NCBI GenBank assembly: GCA_000697335.1 | Contig: JNEM01011231.1 | Span: 1-49,924, forward strand | DNA length: 49,924 nt | Direction of reading: 5' to 3' | DNA from: Conidiobolus incongruus B7586 | Lineage: Eukaryota; Entomophthoromycota; Entomophthoromycetes; Entomophthorales; Conidiobolaceae | Shown: in pieces, positions 34,326 to 47,773 of the stretch | Numbering within the stretch: position 1 is the stretch's first letter | Layout of the letters: each line of letters opens with the position of its first letter | Notes under the pieces: generated by a model | Seen by the model: only the letters and a program-made list of their open reading frames with translations | Told to the model about the DNA's origin: nothing | Databases searched by the model: none | Made by a program: the position numbers and the translations under genes

Positions 34326-36477
34326 ATCTGCTAAATGTTTTTATGATTGTTAATATTCAGCATTTCAGCGAATTGATTTTATTTATAACATTACAATTAG
34401 TTACTGTTCGCTATTAAGATAATTTTATACTTTTTACAAAGTTTTATAAGTTTCAATATGCATAGTTATGCCGATTCAAATAAAGAAATTAATGCTTGTT
34501 TACATCTGGTTGCCCAAGAGAAGTCAAGTTGTCAATAATTTTAAATCAATTATCTGTAACTGATAAAATGTCAAATAACTTGATATATTTCTAATAAATA
34601 ATTTATTTTCAAGTTTATCAAATGTAAATTGAAACCAATTTCAAATATTGTATAATAATTTGTCATTGAAGTTGATTTTTTGATATTTGAATGTTTTATT
34701 GTTTTGTTTGAAATTCGTAGTTTTATACGGTTTGGAAGTTTTATTTTCTTGTGAAATTGATCTAAATAATACGCAAAAATAATGATAGTATTAAAATGTT
34801 GCAAATCAATAGATCTATGCTATTTTTTGACTAAACTGATTAATTAATCAAAAATGTTAAATTACAATATATATATTAATTTATGAATTATAAATTTTAT
34901 TTAAAATGGTGTAAACATTTATATTTAATTATAAATATTAATCTTTTTTAATATAATTTCCTTAATTCATTGTTGCAACCATAATGATATTTTAATTATT
35001 TGCATTGAATCTGGAATTGGTTATTTGTATTATTTTTTTAAAGATCAGGATAATAATAAATTCTTTTCACACTGTCCATTTTTGGTTAAATCCTACTTGC
35101 TACATTCGATATGAAATCTAACCAGAAAATACTGATTTCATTGACCATAGTTCAAGAACATTGAATTTTGAAATCACATATAAGTCTACATATGATAAAA
35201 AACCATTAAAGATACTTGAATCTAATATTTTGTGATTATAAATATGAAATCATGAGACCAAGTAGGGTTAATTCAAAGACTTGAACAGAACAAAGAATGT
35301 ATATCTACGAGTTAGTTAAAGTTTTTCAATAACATTATTTCTCTTTTAAACGAGTATGTTTTATAAATTGCATTTTGCAATTTTTTATTTATTATATATA
35401 ATTACGATTTGTATATTTTTATAATTATAGTCAAAATCCCGTACAGTTCGTATTGATTTTCTCCAATCATTCGCACTATAATTGGGTGAGTATTATGATG
35501 AACATTGGGAATGAAATTTTCCTGTATTAAAAATATAATAACATGATAATATATTATTAAAATGAGAGTGCTTCTTAAATTATAAAACTGATAACAGGAG
35601 ATAATAATCTAATAAAATTCAAATTAATATTTGATTTACAACTATGATTTAAGGAATTTGAATTAGCAAAAAATATTGAATGATTGCTTGGTATTTGGTT
35701 TTAGTATGAATATTTGGAATGTTATATATATTAAAATGATTGCATCATAATCATTATTACAATGGTAATCGAATTTTTACAAAAATATATAAATTAATAC
35801 TATTCAATAACCTTATATTTTTCTCTGTATTTGCTTATAATTTTGCTTGAATATTATATTATTCATTTAGTTAATTCTAATTATTGATTTATATATTTTT
35901 ATATATAATTAATATTTTGATTGAATTTATAGATTTTATAAATTAAAATAACATACCAAATATTATATAAATAAATAGCTGAGTCTAATGGTGGTAATTG
36001 TATTCAGGATTTTATTTTGAATCATCGTATCAATATAAATAAGAGTAAAATCAATTTACTATAGAAATAATACATTGAATCTAAATCGGTAAAAAATATC
36101 AATTTAAATTCTTTATTGATTCAAACTTGATACAAATTATTTAGAAAATCATATTCATATAATGACTGTCCATCTTTATGTTTATAATATTAACTTCAAA
36201 TTATTTAACAAGTTTAAAATAACACTGATAGTTAAATGTATTTCGATTTCTATATATTGTTTTAGGTAATTTTTTAATAACTATATTTCTGAGTCATTTG
36301 AATAGTTACAATTTGATTGAATTTAATTCATTTAATATAAAAAGTACATGATAAATATGAAAAGAAATATCTTTTATGAGTTTAAATAGTATATTTATAA
36401 AAACTTTCAAGCGCATAAAGATAACCAATATACAAAGTTTAAACTAAAAAATTCAAATAAATATTAAATTTCACAAT

Positions 36478-36485
36478 CCCATAAT
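36478..36485 (+). promoter_or_regulatory. CCCATAAT element upstream of Siw14-like gene
   Basis: AATCCCATAATC context, 44 nt before the first ATG (36522) or 107 nt before the second (36585). Confidence 0.4.
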
Positions 36486-36521
36486 CTTGGTTTAATTTAA
36501 TATAAACACTATTGATTTAGA

Positions 36522-37494
<973 letters not shown>

Positions 37495-37808
37495 AGTATA
37501 TAATATCATAATTAAGAAGAATTGGAATAAAATAATTATAATAATATTGATCAATTTTGAAAATATATAATCCATTACAAAAATAGTAAATTAATGCAAA
37601 CCATTATTTTTGAATTATATGTTCAAATATGCATAATCAATGAAAATATGTAATTAATTGACTGTTTATATTTAATTGTACCAATTCTGTTAAACAAAAA
37701 CCATAAATTATTTACCATTTAAATTTAGTTTAAATCATATTAAAAATTGATAAATTTAGATTGACATCATATTCATAATAATCAACATTGTATAATTTTT
37801 ATTAATAC

Positions 37809-38717
37809 ATGGATTTTAGTAATATAATCTCAAGTACACCTAGTCCATCCAGTTTAAGATGGTTTGCAGAGTTAGAGGACGGTCAATGTAGTCCCGAATT
37901 TAACAGAGCAAATCCTAATATCTTTTCACAAAGGATAGCAACAGCATCTGTCAATAAGAAGAAGAACAGATATATGGATATTTTAGCTTACGACTGCACT
38001 CGTGTCAAGTTAAACGGTTCTGAAAATGTCGAAGACTATATCAACGCCAATTTCGTCCAATATCCCAATATCGCTAGATATATCGCAGCTCAGGCACCTC
38101 TTCCCAATACGCTAGGCGACTTTTGGCAAATGGTTTGGGAGCAACAGGTCCCCGCAATCGTCGTTTTAACAAAGGAACAAGAAGGATATAAGTTAAAGTA
38201 TCATCCCTACTGCCCACTTCCCACCCAACCTTTATTATTTACCCAACATAATATCAAAGTAGAATGCGATGTTGCTTACACGTCACCCACTTCACGAAGC
38301 ATCCAATATCGTAGATATATCATCAGTCGCCCCAATTCCAACGAACCACCAAGGACTGTGATCCAGCTGAAATTTGAAGAGTGGCCGGACCACGGTACCC
38401 CCAACGAGCTCGAGCCCTTCGTCGAACTTTTAGAGAGTTCTCGACGTGTTCAATCTGAATCGGAATTCAAGGGACCTCTCGTCGTCCACTGCAGTGCAGG
38501 CTGCGGACGTACTGGAACCTTCTGCGTCATTGATACTGTCTTAAAGCTATTACCTCATTGGACCCAAGAACAACAAAGTTCTGAAGGTGATATCATTCGA
38601 CATGTTGTGCACACTTATCGTCAGCAAAGACCTTATTTTGTCCAAACTTCATCCCAGTTCAAATTCTTGTATTTTGCCATCTATCAAATTGTCCATAAAT
38701 TTAAACAATTGTTATAA
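37809..38717 (+). CDS. Classical protein tyrosine phosphatase
   Basis: A single exon of 302 residues covering one PTP domain. The pTyr-recognition region (NRYMDILAYDCTRVKL), substrate-loop DYINANF, AAQAPLPNTLGDFW, WPD loop (EWPDHGTP, Asp194), P-loop VHCSAGCGRTG (Cys228, Arg234) and Q loop (QTSSQFKFLY) are all present, so it should be active. It lacks targeting domains, like fungal Ptp1/Pyp-type cytosolic enzymes that act on MAP kinases. Unlike most neighbours it has no intron. A CCATAAAT variant of the upstream element is at 37701, 109 nt before the start. Confidence 0.94.
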   Translation: MDFSNIISSTPSPSSLRWFAELEDGQCSPEFNRANPNIFSQRIATASVNKKKNRYMDILAYDCTRVKLNGSENVEDYINANFVQYPNIARYIAAQAPLPNTLGDFWQMVWEQQVPAIVVLTKEQEGYKLKYHPYCPLPTQPLLFTQHNIKVECDVAYTSPTSRSIQYRRYIISRPNSNEPPRTVIQLKFEEWPDHGTPNELEPFVELLESSRRVQSESEFKGPLVVHCSAGCGRTGTFCVIDTVLKLLPHWTQEQQSSEGDIIRHVVHTYRQQRPYFVQTSSQFKFLYFAIYQIVHKFKQLL

Positions 38718-39820
38718 TTTCATAGGTACTAATATGCTATTGATATTAATAGGTTATTAGAATAAATTTCAAACAAAAATTAATTGTAGCTATTGTCAAT
38801 ATTTCAGATTGATTTATTAATCAATATCACTTTGAATATTTTAACTTTGCATTAACTGCAATAAATACAATATTGATCAATGTATTATTAGTCTATTGTA
38901 AATCGATCATCAAATTATGGTGAACACAATTCTAATACTTAACCTCATAATTTAAATCTTAGATCTTAATCCACTTAAATTTTATAAGGTTTGAATTTGT
39001 TTTTTCCTAATCTATTAGTAGAATATGATATTATAAATTGATACCTTTAGAATATTTCTATATAAATGCCTTGACCATTTGAATTAATATATATAAAATG
39101 AATTTAAATGATTTAAAAAATTTGATTACTTTGCAAAGCATTCATAAAATCAAACCTATTAAAATTTATTCAAAAATTAACCAAGCATTAAAATTAACTT
39201 TAAAATAGACTAGCATTTGTTTCATAAATCAAAAGCTGATTAAAATTCATTTTATTAATTTTCAATATTAATTAAGGTGATTTTCTAAAAATTATTTTGA
39301 TATACATTTTTTTCGAATTAATTCATATTGTTATTGTTAAAGTTCTTTCAACTTAACATTCCTAAATACCATATCAATACCAAAATTATTCCATTATGTA
39401 AACAATTAAAAAATTATTTTTAATTATATGTTTAAAAATTTAGCATGTCTCATTTATATATATCAATGATTATTTTGTATTAATTTGCATCTTAATATTT
39501 TTAATATTATCATTATCAATAATATTTTTTCAATAATTTTGAATGAAATTTTATCAATAAAATATATTGATTAGGTTTATAATTTGAAATTTGTTAATAT
39601 ACTTGCTATTTAAATAAACTAACATTTAGTTTATATTTCCAACTAAATAGTAAATTTAAATTGATGATACACTTTCAATCTTTTGGCATATTAATAAAAG
39701 GTATAAAAATAATCGATATTAATATTAAAAAATATATTTCTAATATTTTAATATTTATTGAATTCCTAACTGTGATTATTCAAAGATGATGTGAAAAAAT
39801 GGTTATTTTTTACAAGAGAT
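38718..39820. other. AT-rich spacer
   Basis: 1.1 kb with nothing recognised; dinucleotide use is normal. Confidence 0.45.
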
Positions 39821-39828
39821 CCCATAAT
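39821..39828 (+). promoter_or_regulatory. CCCATAAT element upstream of snoRNA host transcript
   Basis: GATCCCATAATCG context, 221 nt before the first donor of the host transcript. This suggests a Pol II promoter here although no protein gene follows. Confidence 0.4.
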
Positions 39829-40068
39829 CGAAATAAATTTTACATATTAATTTAAACACAAATTTTAATAGGTTCAAATTTAAATTCATTTTATTCTAAC
39901 CAAAATAACTGATTCATTAATGTTTTATTCATCTGCTCTGACAGTAGCAAATGAGTGATTCATTCTTTAGATCATGTTCATTGGTTTTATTTCTATTCAC
40001 TCCTTGTGAGTGGGATTGCATTTTACCTTTGTTGTTGTCAAGTAAGTTAATTTTCTGATATTACTCAA

Positions 40069-40160
40069 TTTGTATGATGAATTATTGAATTGGTCCGTGT
40101 TTATGAGCGGCTTAAGACCCCGTCAAATGAACTTAACTTTTTTCCATTCTCTCTGACTTT
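40069..40160 (+). ncRNA. C/D box snoRNA U18 (guides methylation of LSU rRNA)
   Basis: Box C ATGATGA (40074-40080), guide TTGGTCCGTGTTT (40090-40102), D' ATGA (40103-40106, variant of CTGA) and box D CTGA (40153-40156). The 13-nt guide is fully complementary to AAACACGGACCAA, a conserved segment of large-subunit rRNA. The nucleotide opposite the fifth position upstream of D' is the A in AAACA, the site methylated by U18 (Am649 in yeast 25S). Human U18 carries the same guide directly before its D' box. Box D ends 69 nt before the 3' splice site, the spacing typical of intronic C/D snoRNAs. In yeast U18 is in the EFB1 intron and in mammals in RPL4; here the host seems non-coding. Confidence 0.85.
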
Positions 40161-40325
40161 TTCTTTTATTATACCAAATTGTAATTGTTTTTCAATACGT
40201 TTATTAACCAAGATTTTCTTAATAGGTGATATTCTGTAAGAATATTTGAATTATTTAAACACACTTATGATCTTATTGAATCAATTGGTAAGTCAAGTTC
40301 TATCAAATATTTTATACTAGGTTAT

Positions 40326-40412
40326 ATAAAATGATGTTTTTTTTAATCACGACGGTCATACTATTTCACCGTGAGTCTAACGCTTGTTGACCCAAGCATT
40401 TTTGCTGATTTT
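40326..40412 (+). ncRNA. Second intronic C/D box snoRNA candidate
   Basis: Box C-like ATGATGT (40331-40337) and box D CTGA (40405-40408), ending 75 nt before the 3' splice site of a 196-nt intron, the same placement as the U18 copy. A possible D' GTGA (40371-40374) is preceded by TATTTCACC, complementary to GGTGAAATA found in the conserved LSU rRNA segment CCGGUGAAAUACC. Small hairpins (ACGGT/ACCGT and GCTTG/CAAGC) lie between the boxes. Identity not recognised. Confidence 0.5.
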
Positions 40413-40689
40413 TGTTTAACCTTTTCAAGTTTTGATATTTATATTTTTTAATATCATCGTTTTAACCACCCTTTTTTGTTTAGATTCGACATTTGAATAT
40501 GGCTGGATCATATCTATTATATTTAAATAAATATCTATTTATCATTTAAACATTAAATTTTTAATCCTTGAAATATTACCATGCAATCGAACAAATGGGA
40601 AATTTTTTAATTTCTGATTTTTCAAACATATTATTAGTTTCAAATAAGCAAATATATACAAAACAAATAGGAAAATAAATAGTTTTGAA

Positions 40690-41985
40690 TTATATATATA
40701 TATATATATATAATAACTTTGTTGATTAAAAAAATAATTTTTTAAAATTAATTGTTTAATTTAATCATACTTAAACTAAATAGTAACCATCAAAAGTTTT
40801 TTATTTTAGTATTAGTAAAACTTAACTATAAACCTTTTAAAATCATTTAAAATTTACAAATAACTTTTAATAATAAAATATTATCTAAATTAACAATTTA
40901 TTACTAGGTAAATTACTTTAAAACTAAAAGAAAAACTACTTAAAACCTGTTAAAATCTAAAAAATTAATTTCAACTATTATTTTTCTATTTGTTAATAAA
41001 ATAAAAAAACATATTAAAAAACACTTTTTTATTTTAGTTAAAGAATTATTAAGATACTTTAATATTAGTTACACAAGTATTTTAAATATATTAAAGTTTA
41101 AATTAAAATTAATTAATAAAAATATAAAATAAATATCTTATAATTTAACTAAAACTTAAAAAAAATTAAAGTAGTTATTACTAAATAAAACTTACTAAAA
41201 TATAACTAGAAACTAAAACTTTTATAGTGAATTATTATAATTAATAAATCTTAGATTTTTTTGTATAATCTTTTATTAAAATATAAATTAAAGTGTTAAA
41301 TTAAGTTAAATTAACCCCCTCTATAAATTCCTTTAAATAAACACTTTATTAATAAACAAATGCTAATTGTTATAATAAATTATAATAACATATGTTATTC
41401 TTATTTAATTCTTAAAAAAAATCAATTAATAATAAACTTTATATTTTTTTTAAATAAAAGTATTTTTAATTAATATTCTCAATATAATTTAAGAAAATTT
41501 ATTATTTTACATGATAATTATAAAATACATAAATTTAAAGTTGTAAAAAACTTTTTAATTAAAAATAACTAGAAAAAACTACCACATCTAGTATATTCTT
41601 TAGGTTATAACTTATATAATTATAATTATTTTAGGTAATTAAAAAACTAGCTTGTAAAAAAAATTTCTACAGGAAAATTTAATTGGTTTGTAAAACATCA
41701 AATTTTAGTCTTTAATAAAAAAAATTATTTTTTAGGTATTAGATCTTTGTTAAAAGTATAGCAAAAAGTTATTAGAAATAAAAGAAACTATTAATTTTAT
41801 ATTATATATTTATTTTTACTTTTTACATATTAAAATGTTTATTTTTTTTCAATTGCAAAAAATTCCCATTATTTAAATTACAAAGTAATATTATTAATAT
41901 ATCAATTAGATATTAAACATCTTTTTAATTTAAGCAATATCTACTAATTTTTTATGTTGTATCAGTTCATTAAAATTAAAGTATT
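40690..41985. repeat. Second hypermutated AT-rich repeat island (RIP-like)
   Basis: Starts after a (TA)n run at about 40696-40713. In 41041-41340 I counted 5 CA+TG against 27 CT+AG. Stop-ridden plus-strand translation around 40990-41200 (ISYTSILNILK, LTKTQKKLKQLLLNK, with Gln at each TAA) vaguely resembles the helix-turn-helix and linker of a Tc1-type transposase, but no terminal repeats were found. It is an old, inactive repeat. Confidence 0.6.
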
Positions 41986-42528
41986 AACTTTAAAATGATT
42001 GAAATCAGATTACATTATTTTGCACCTAATACTTTTAAAGATATCATATTCAATAATCTTTTTAACTATCTTTCTTAGTAATCCTTTAAGAACTTTGAAT
42101 ACTAATCAGTATCAATCAACCTTAAAATATTATCAAATCAATAATAGCAATCAAACTATTATTTATAAGGTTATTTATAAGTTATGTCACCATTAAGTAT
42201 ATTAACTACACAATCATCAAATTTGTAGATTTCACACTATATACTAATCAATTTATAGTATATTAAAATTTTTTGATTTATACAAAATGGTAAAAGTTTT
42301 TCAAAATAAGTTGTAGATTTAAATATTATGATCCTCCAAAAGACAACTAATGATGATTGTTAATTATTTAATATCTTGGCCAAACTAATATGCCAATATA
42401 TATTATAAAAACTTTAATTCTGACATCAAAACTCAAACTTGATAAATGCTCCATCTCACTTGTAATCCCATAAAACAAAATTATTACCATCATATAAATA
42501 AAGGTGATTATATACATTGAATTTTAAA
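41986..42528. other. AT-rich spacer
   Basis: 540 nt upstream of the RMI1-like gene. Only the CCCATAAA element near 42467 is recognised. A short hydrophobic open frame at 41999-42196 lacks an ATG. Confidence 0.4.
42467..42474 (+). promoter_or_regulatory. CCCATAAA element upstream of RMI1-like gene
   Basis: AATCCCATAAA context, 62 nt before the ATG at 42529. Confidence 0.4.
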
Positions 42529-43490
42529 ATGTCTAGCTTTCAGCAATCAATAGTAAATCAATTTAAACAAAATGCTATTACAATTAATCCTGAATGGTTA
42601 AACTCAAACTCAAATATTACAAATTACCAAAACTATTATAATTTGTTTTTAAATTCCGATATGAAATTTACTACTTTGCCATTGGAGGGTGTTGTTGGAT
42701 CGAAAGATTTGATGGGTATTAAAAGGACGGTATTGTTTGAACATGGTGTAGTTTTACAGCTGATGGATATTGTGGATTCAGGAAAGAGTTTGATTCAACA
42801 GATAGAACAGTTAAAGGGTATTGAGGAGGATTTGGAGTTAGAAGAACTTGACTTGAAATCGACTCAGCCTAAGGCCAAGACACATTGCTTTAAGTTAACC
42901 TTGTCGGATGGCCACAATGAATTTCAAGCTTCTGAAAAGGTAATGATTAATGATTTGAAATTAGATATGCCATTAGGTACTAAGGTAAAGTTTTATATAC
43001 TATTTTCAACAGAATAATAATTGACTCGTATTTTTTATAGATATATTTCAAGCAAGTGACAACATTACGAGGATTGATGATGCTAGAACCCCAAAATTGT
43101 AGAGTTATTGGTGGCCAAGTTAAAACTTTGAATACTTTGAATGCGATCCAGAGGCTGGAAAAGAAACTCAGAGGCCCTGATTACGTAGATAAGTCCTATA
43201 TTCCTCCCAAAGCTTCTCAGCAATCAGTCTCTTTAACGGCAGGATTGAATCAAACTAATACTATAGACTTAACTACAACATCTGATGCTAATTCAACCAC
43301 CATGACTACAAATCGAATTTACTCTAACATATCAAATCCACCAACTACTGGATACCTTGCAACATCGAATAATAATAATAATCCAGACTCAACTAATGAT
43401 GATCTCTTTGGCGATGATATCGATGACTCTTTCATTAATTTGGTAGCTGCAGAATTTGAACATGATGATAACAACAATGCTTTTCAATAA
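42529..43490 (+). CDS. RMI1-like subunit of the RecQ-Top3 dissolvasome
   Basis: Exons 42529-42984 and 43041-43490 give 301 residues. The start is the ATG at 42529; the frame is open upstream only through TTG. An N-terminal helical part (SSFQQSIVNQFKQN, INPEWLNS) is followed by an OB fold containing HCFKLTLSDGHNEFQASE, DMPLGTKIYFKQVTTLRGLMMLEPQNCRVIGGQVKTLN, the pattern of RMI1 (LPLGTK..., RGxLMLxPxNxxVLGGxV). The C-terminal ~110 residues are Asn/Ser/Thr-rich and acidic. RMI1 binds topoisomerase III and a Sgs1/BLM helicase to dissolve double Holliday junctions. The intron is 56 nt. Confidence 0.88.
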
Positions 43491-44652
43491 TATCATCATG
43501 TTTCAAGAAATTTGTTAATATTTCCACTCTAACAATAAAATAATGCATTCTAATTATTCAATATATCAATATCCATTAAATATCTTTTATGATGTATTTA
43601 TATTATGAATTATAGTATAATTTAACGAATAATAGAAAATAGAATTCATATTCAAATCAAAAGCAATTTTCCAATCAAAAATTTTCAAAATTGCTTATAT
43701 TATTAATGATGATTTGAAATCCTTATCAAATGCAATATATTTAAACAGAATGAATCTATGATTTAAATCTTTTCACTTGGCGAATATGGTGGTTCTGAAA
43801 ATGAAAGTTATGATATTTCAAATACTGTGAAAAAATAATTGGTAATATTAACAATTAGTCGGGAATTGCATTGGAATATATTTAAGCTATATTCATATTA
43901 TTTTGATACAATTTTGTTATTCTGGAAAATTGTACCAATTTTCTAACTCTAAAGACTTGTTTTCATCAGTAAAATAATCTGGGTTTGATAAGAATAAAAG
44001 AATGTTATGATAGCTAATTTTAATTATTATCAATAAAATTCAGCTCTATCAATAACGCCAAAATAAATATATTTGAAAAATAATCTATAATTGAAAAATT
44101 AATAAATATTCAAATTTATGTTAATTTTTTGGAGAATAGAACTTTTTTATACATTAAAAGTGTCAAAAAATGATTTCAAAGGGTTAATAGATCTAAATAT
44201 GTAATTATCTGTTTAAAATTATTATTGAATATTAATATATCTGAAATTAATTTATAAGAATGCTAGTGTTATATTTAAATATCACAACCGCAAATTTTAT
44301 CAAAAAACAACTATTCAAGTTATTTTTATTGGATTTAAGATTGAATTCAAATTATCAAATAATGGTTGATTATATAATTATAAGCCAGGAAAAATACAGT
44401 AATTATAATTACTAAGTTCATAATTCCCTCTCTACAAGATATTTAATATTTTGTTATTTAAAAATTTATTGTTTAAATCTAAATCCCATAATTTCCAATC
44501 CATGCATCCTGTTGTAAATATTTTCTCCACTCAATTTCAAATTAACATAAAACCAAATATTTAAACAAATACAAAAATATATATATATATAAATTAATAA
44601 CCCATATAAATTCAAATAAATTTTCATTTATTAAATAACATATATTTCAAAA
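43491..44652. other. AT-rich spacer
   Basis: 1.16 kb. Contains the CCCATAAT element near 44485 and a short (TA)n run near 44579; otherwise nothing recognised. Confidence 0.45.
44485..44492 (+). promoter_or_regulatory. CCCATAAT element upstream of mitochondrial uS17 gene
   Basis: AATCCCATAATTTCC context, 168 nt before the ATG at 44653. Confidence 0.4.
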
Positions 44653-44981
44653 ATGAGACAGAATCTCGTTGGAATGGTAGTAAGTACGGCTATGCAAAAG
44701 ACCATTAAGGTTAAAGTACCTAGATTAAAAGTTCACAAATTAACTCAAAAAGTAATTCTCTATTGAAATTTATAATTTAATTCATACTAATACAATGATA
44801 GGAAATGTTAAGTCATAAAAATTACTTGGCTCATGACGAACATGGTACCTGTATTTTAGGAGATATTGTCCGAATTCAAGCTTGTAGACCTCTCTCCAAG
44901 AAGAAACACTTCGCTGTCGCCGAAATTATGAAGAAGGCTAGAACTTATACTGACCCCGTTACTGGTCAGGTTTTACAATAA
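44653..44981 (+). CDS. Mitochondrial ribosomal protein uS17m
   Basis: Exons 44653-44751 and 44802-44981 give 92 residues. The S17 OB fold is clear: NLVGMVVSTAMQKTIKVKV, HKNYLAHDEHGTCILGDIVRIQACRPLSKKKHFAVAEIMKKA. Cytosolic uS17 (S11) has a different N terminus, and GDIVRIxxCRPLSKxKHFxVAEI is the bacterial/mitochondrial signature, so it should bind 15S rRNA in the mitochondrial small subunit. No long presequence; the basic start may suffice, as in many small mitoribosomal proteins. The intron is 50 nt. Confidence 0.93.
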
Positions 44982-45322
44982 ATTGGAAAAATTGGTATTT
45001 ATATTAAGAGTAATAATAAATTTCAAATATATTTTTAATCTAGAATGATACTATCTGTTAACTTTTTACTAAGATTTTATTAAAATTGTTTAGCGTTTAG
45101 AGAGTTTGAATTAAAAAAAATATCATATATAATCTCATAATTTCTGTTCAATTTGAATATATTTCAATAATATTGACAAAAACGAGAATTAGTACAGTTA
45201 TTAGATAATCAAATAAAAATTTTTTGTGTTATAAAATGCTTTTTAATTTAAATAGATTGAATTGAATTTATTGAATAAATTAAATAGTTCAATGATTTAG
45301 ACATTTTATTAAATCAATTGTT
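44982..45322. other. Convergent spacer
   Basis: 341 nt between the 3' ends of the uS17m and COQ5 genes; nothing recognised. Confidence 0.5.
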
Positions 45323-46384
<1,062 letters not shown>

Positions 46385-46473
46385 AAATATATATATTTAA
46401 TATGATATATATTAAATATGATTTATTGCTGTTGTAGACTTAAACTTTAAAAGGATTCTTTAATACAACAATA

Positions 46474-46481
46474 ATTATGGG
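46474..46481 (-). promoter_or_regulatory. CCCATAAT element upstream of COQ5
   Basis: On the coding strand reads GATCCCATAATTATTG, 90 nt before the COQ5 start. Confidence 0.4.
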
Positions 46482-46617
46482 ATCAATCATGATTCGAAAT
46501 TGATACTGCTATTTTTAATTGATATTCAATAACCAAATATATATATATATATAAAAGTAAAATAAATTCGAATAGATTAATTAAATTTTATAAATGAACT
46601 ATAGATTGATCTCAAAA

Positions 46618-47691
46618 CTAATTAATTTGTAAATCGTTCATCATATCCTCTAATTTCTTTAAACTATTGGGATCATAACCCAAAGAATTCAGATCTTGTC
46701 TCATTTCTTCAGGATCTTGTAATGCTTGATACAAGAAAAAGTTACAGAAACCCTTTAGAGCAATGGCTGATGGGCTGTTGGTTGCAAAGTGTTCAATAAT
46801 CTGTTTAACAAATTCTGTAGGTGGTTGAGATCCATGATTGATCGTTGTGATCAATTGGTTAAGTTCCTTGAAATTGAGAAGCTTGTCTTGATCTTTGTCG
46901 AATTTGTGGAAGATTTCTGTCAAAATGGCTTGGAAGGGTTCGGATAAGTTATTACCATTAGTTAATGGTATTTTGCCTTGGCCTTGTAATTGATCAAATA
47001 AGATTTGAATTTCGTTTTTTAATTCTATAATAATCAGTTTATATAGATAAATTGGGAATGCATTAAGTGTGTAAATAATATTACCTAAAAGAGGTTCAAA
47101 GGTGTTATCTAGTTCTAAACCCATATCCAAAATCATCAAAGCATTTTTAGGATGATTCAAAATATAGCAAATAAAAGCTAAAGTGTAAAAACTCATTAAA
47201 TTTTGATCCACTAAAAAATCAATCAATATTCTATCCTTTGTCATAGATCAAATATAATTACCCAAACAATTCAAAGCAATATGAGTAGCATCTAACAATA
47301 ATTGGATATCTGAAGGATCCTTTTGAAAATGTTCTAGCTTTTCTCTGGCAACTTCCAAATCTTTAATTTCGTTAGGTGTTCCAAAAACTTCACGTGCATA
47401 TTGTTTCCAATTTTCAGGTTCTTGAGTCTGAGAAATTTGATTTAAACCACTTTCTACCATAAGTTGTTCAATTTGAACACGACTCCAATAATAACCCCAG
47501 ACAAAACTAAATATAAATTAATCATCATTTGAATAAATAATAATCGTTGTTCAATACTTTCTCCAAATGGTATCATTATTTAACAAATTTAAAAATTTGG
47601 AATTAATACTAGAAAAATTGATAAAGTCTTGAATTGATAAATATTCTACAATTTTTACGAAATCAGATTCTTTTAAGCTATATAGACTCAT
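46618..47691 (-). CDS. F-box protein with an EF-hand, 303 residues
   Basis: Exons 47558-47691, 47262-47506, 47085-47210 and 46618-47024 splice to 303 residues. Residues 1-53 form an F-box: LKESDFVKIVEYLSIQDFINFSS, ending NDTIWRNFVWGYYW. A helical middle region follows (REKLEHFQKDPSDIQLLLDATHIALNCL; FICYILNHPKNALMILDMGLEL), possibly TPR-like. An EF-hand near 205-225 (IFHKFDKDQDKLLNFKELNQL) keeps Asp/Asp/Asp and the final Glu. The C terminus is helical (DPEEMRQDLNSLGYDPNSLKKLEDMM). The F-box suggests an SCF adaptor whose partner choice might sense calcium; this pairing is inferred, not known to me. Introns are 51, 51 and 60 nt. Confidence 0.8.
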
Positions 47692-47765
47692 TTGTATAAT
47701 AGTTGATTGATTTTGAGCATTAGTATTTAAATTTAAAAATTTATAGTTTAGAATAGCATACTAAT

Positions 47766-47773
47766 TTTATGGG
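47766..47773 (-). promoter_or_regulatory. CCCATAAA element upstream of F-box/EF-hand gene
   Basis: On the coding strand reads ATTCCCATAAAATTAG, 75 nt before the start at 47691. Confidence 0.4.

Larger units (their letters stand above)
33884..36521. other. Long AT-rich spacer with gene fragments
   Basis: 2.6 kb. A coding-like fragment lies at 34134-34325 (listed separately). On the plus strand, 35060-35220 gives another coding-like stretch (FWLNPTCYIRYEI, then a TAA, then PENTDFIDHSSRTLNFEITYKS) that may be an exon relic. The rest shows nothing. Confidence 0.35.
39840..40600 (+). ncRNA. Spliced, apparently non-coding snoRNA host transcript
   Basis: Three exons separated by introns 40042-40225 (184 nt; GTAAGT to AATAG) and 40288-40483 (196 nt; GTAAGT to TTTAG) are inferred from strong splice sites with TTAACC branch-like sequences 15-25 nt before each acceptor. 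These introns are about three times longer than every other intron in the window, and each contains C/D box motifs. Exon 2 is 62 nt. The only peptide open across exon 1 is 34 residues from 39951, stopping in exon 2, so the exons are probably non-coding, as in UHG/GAS5-type hosts. Transcript ends are guesses. Confidence 0.6.

Noticed and set aside
40696-40713. (TA)n run, and similar runs near 44579 and 46542
   Set aside because: Simple microsatellites common in AT-rich spacers; no further meaning visible.
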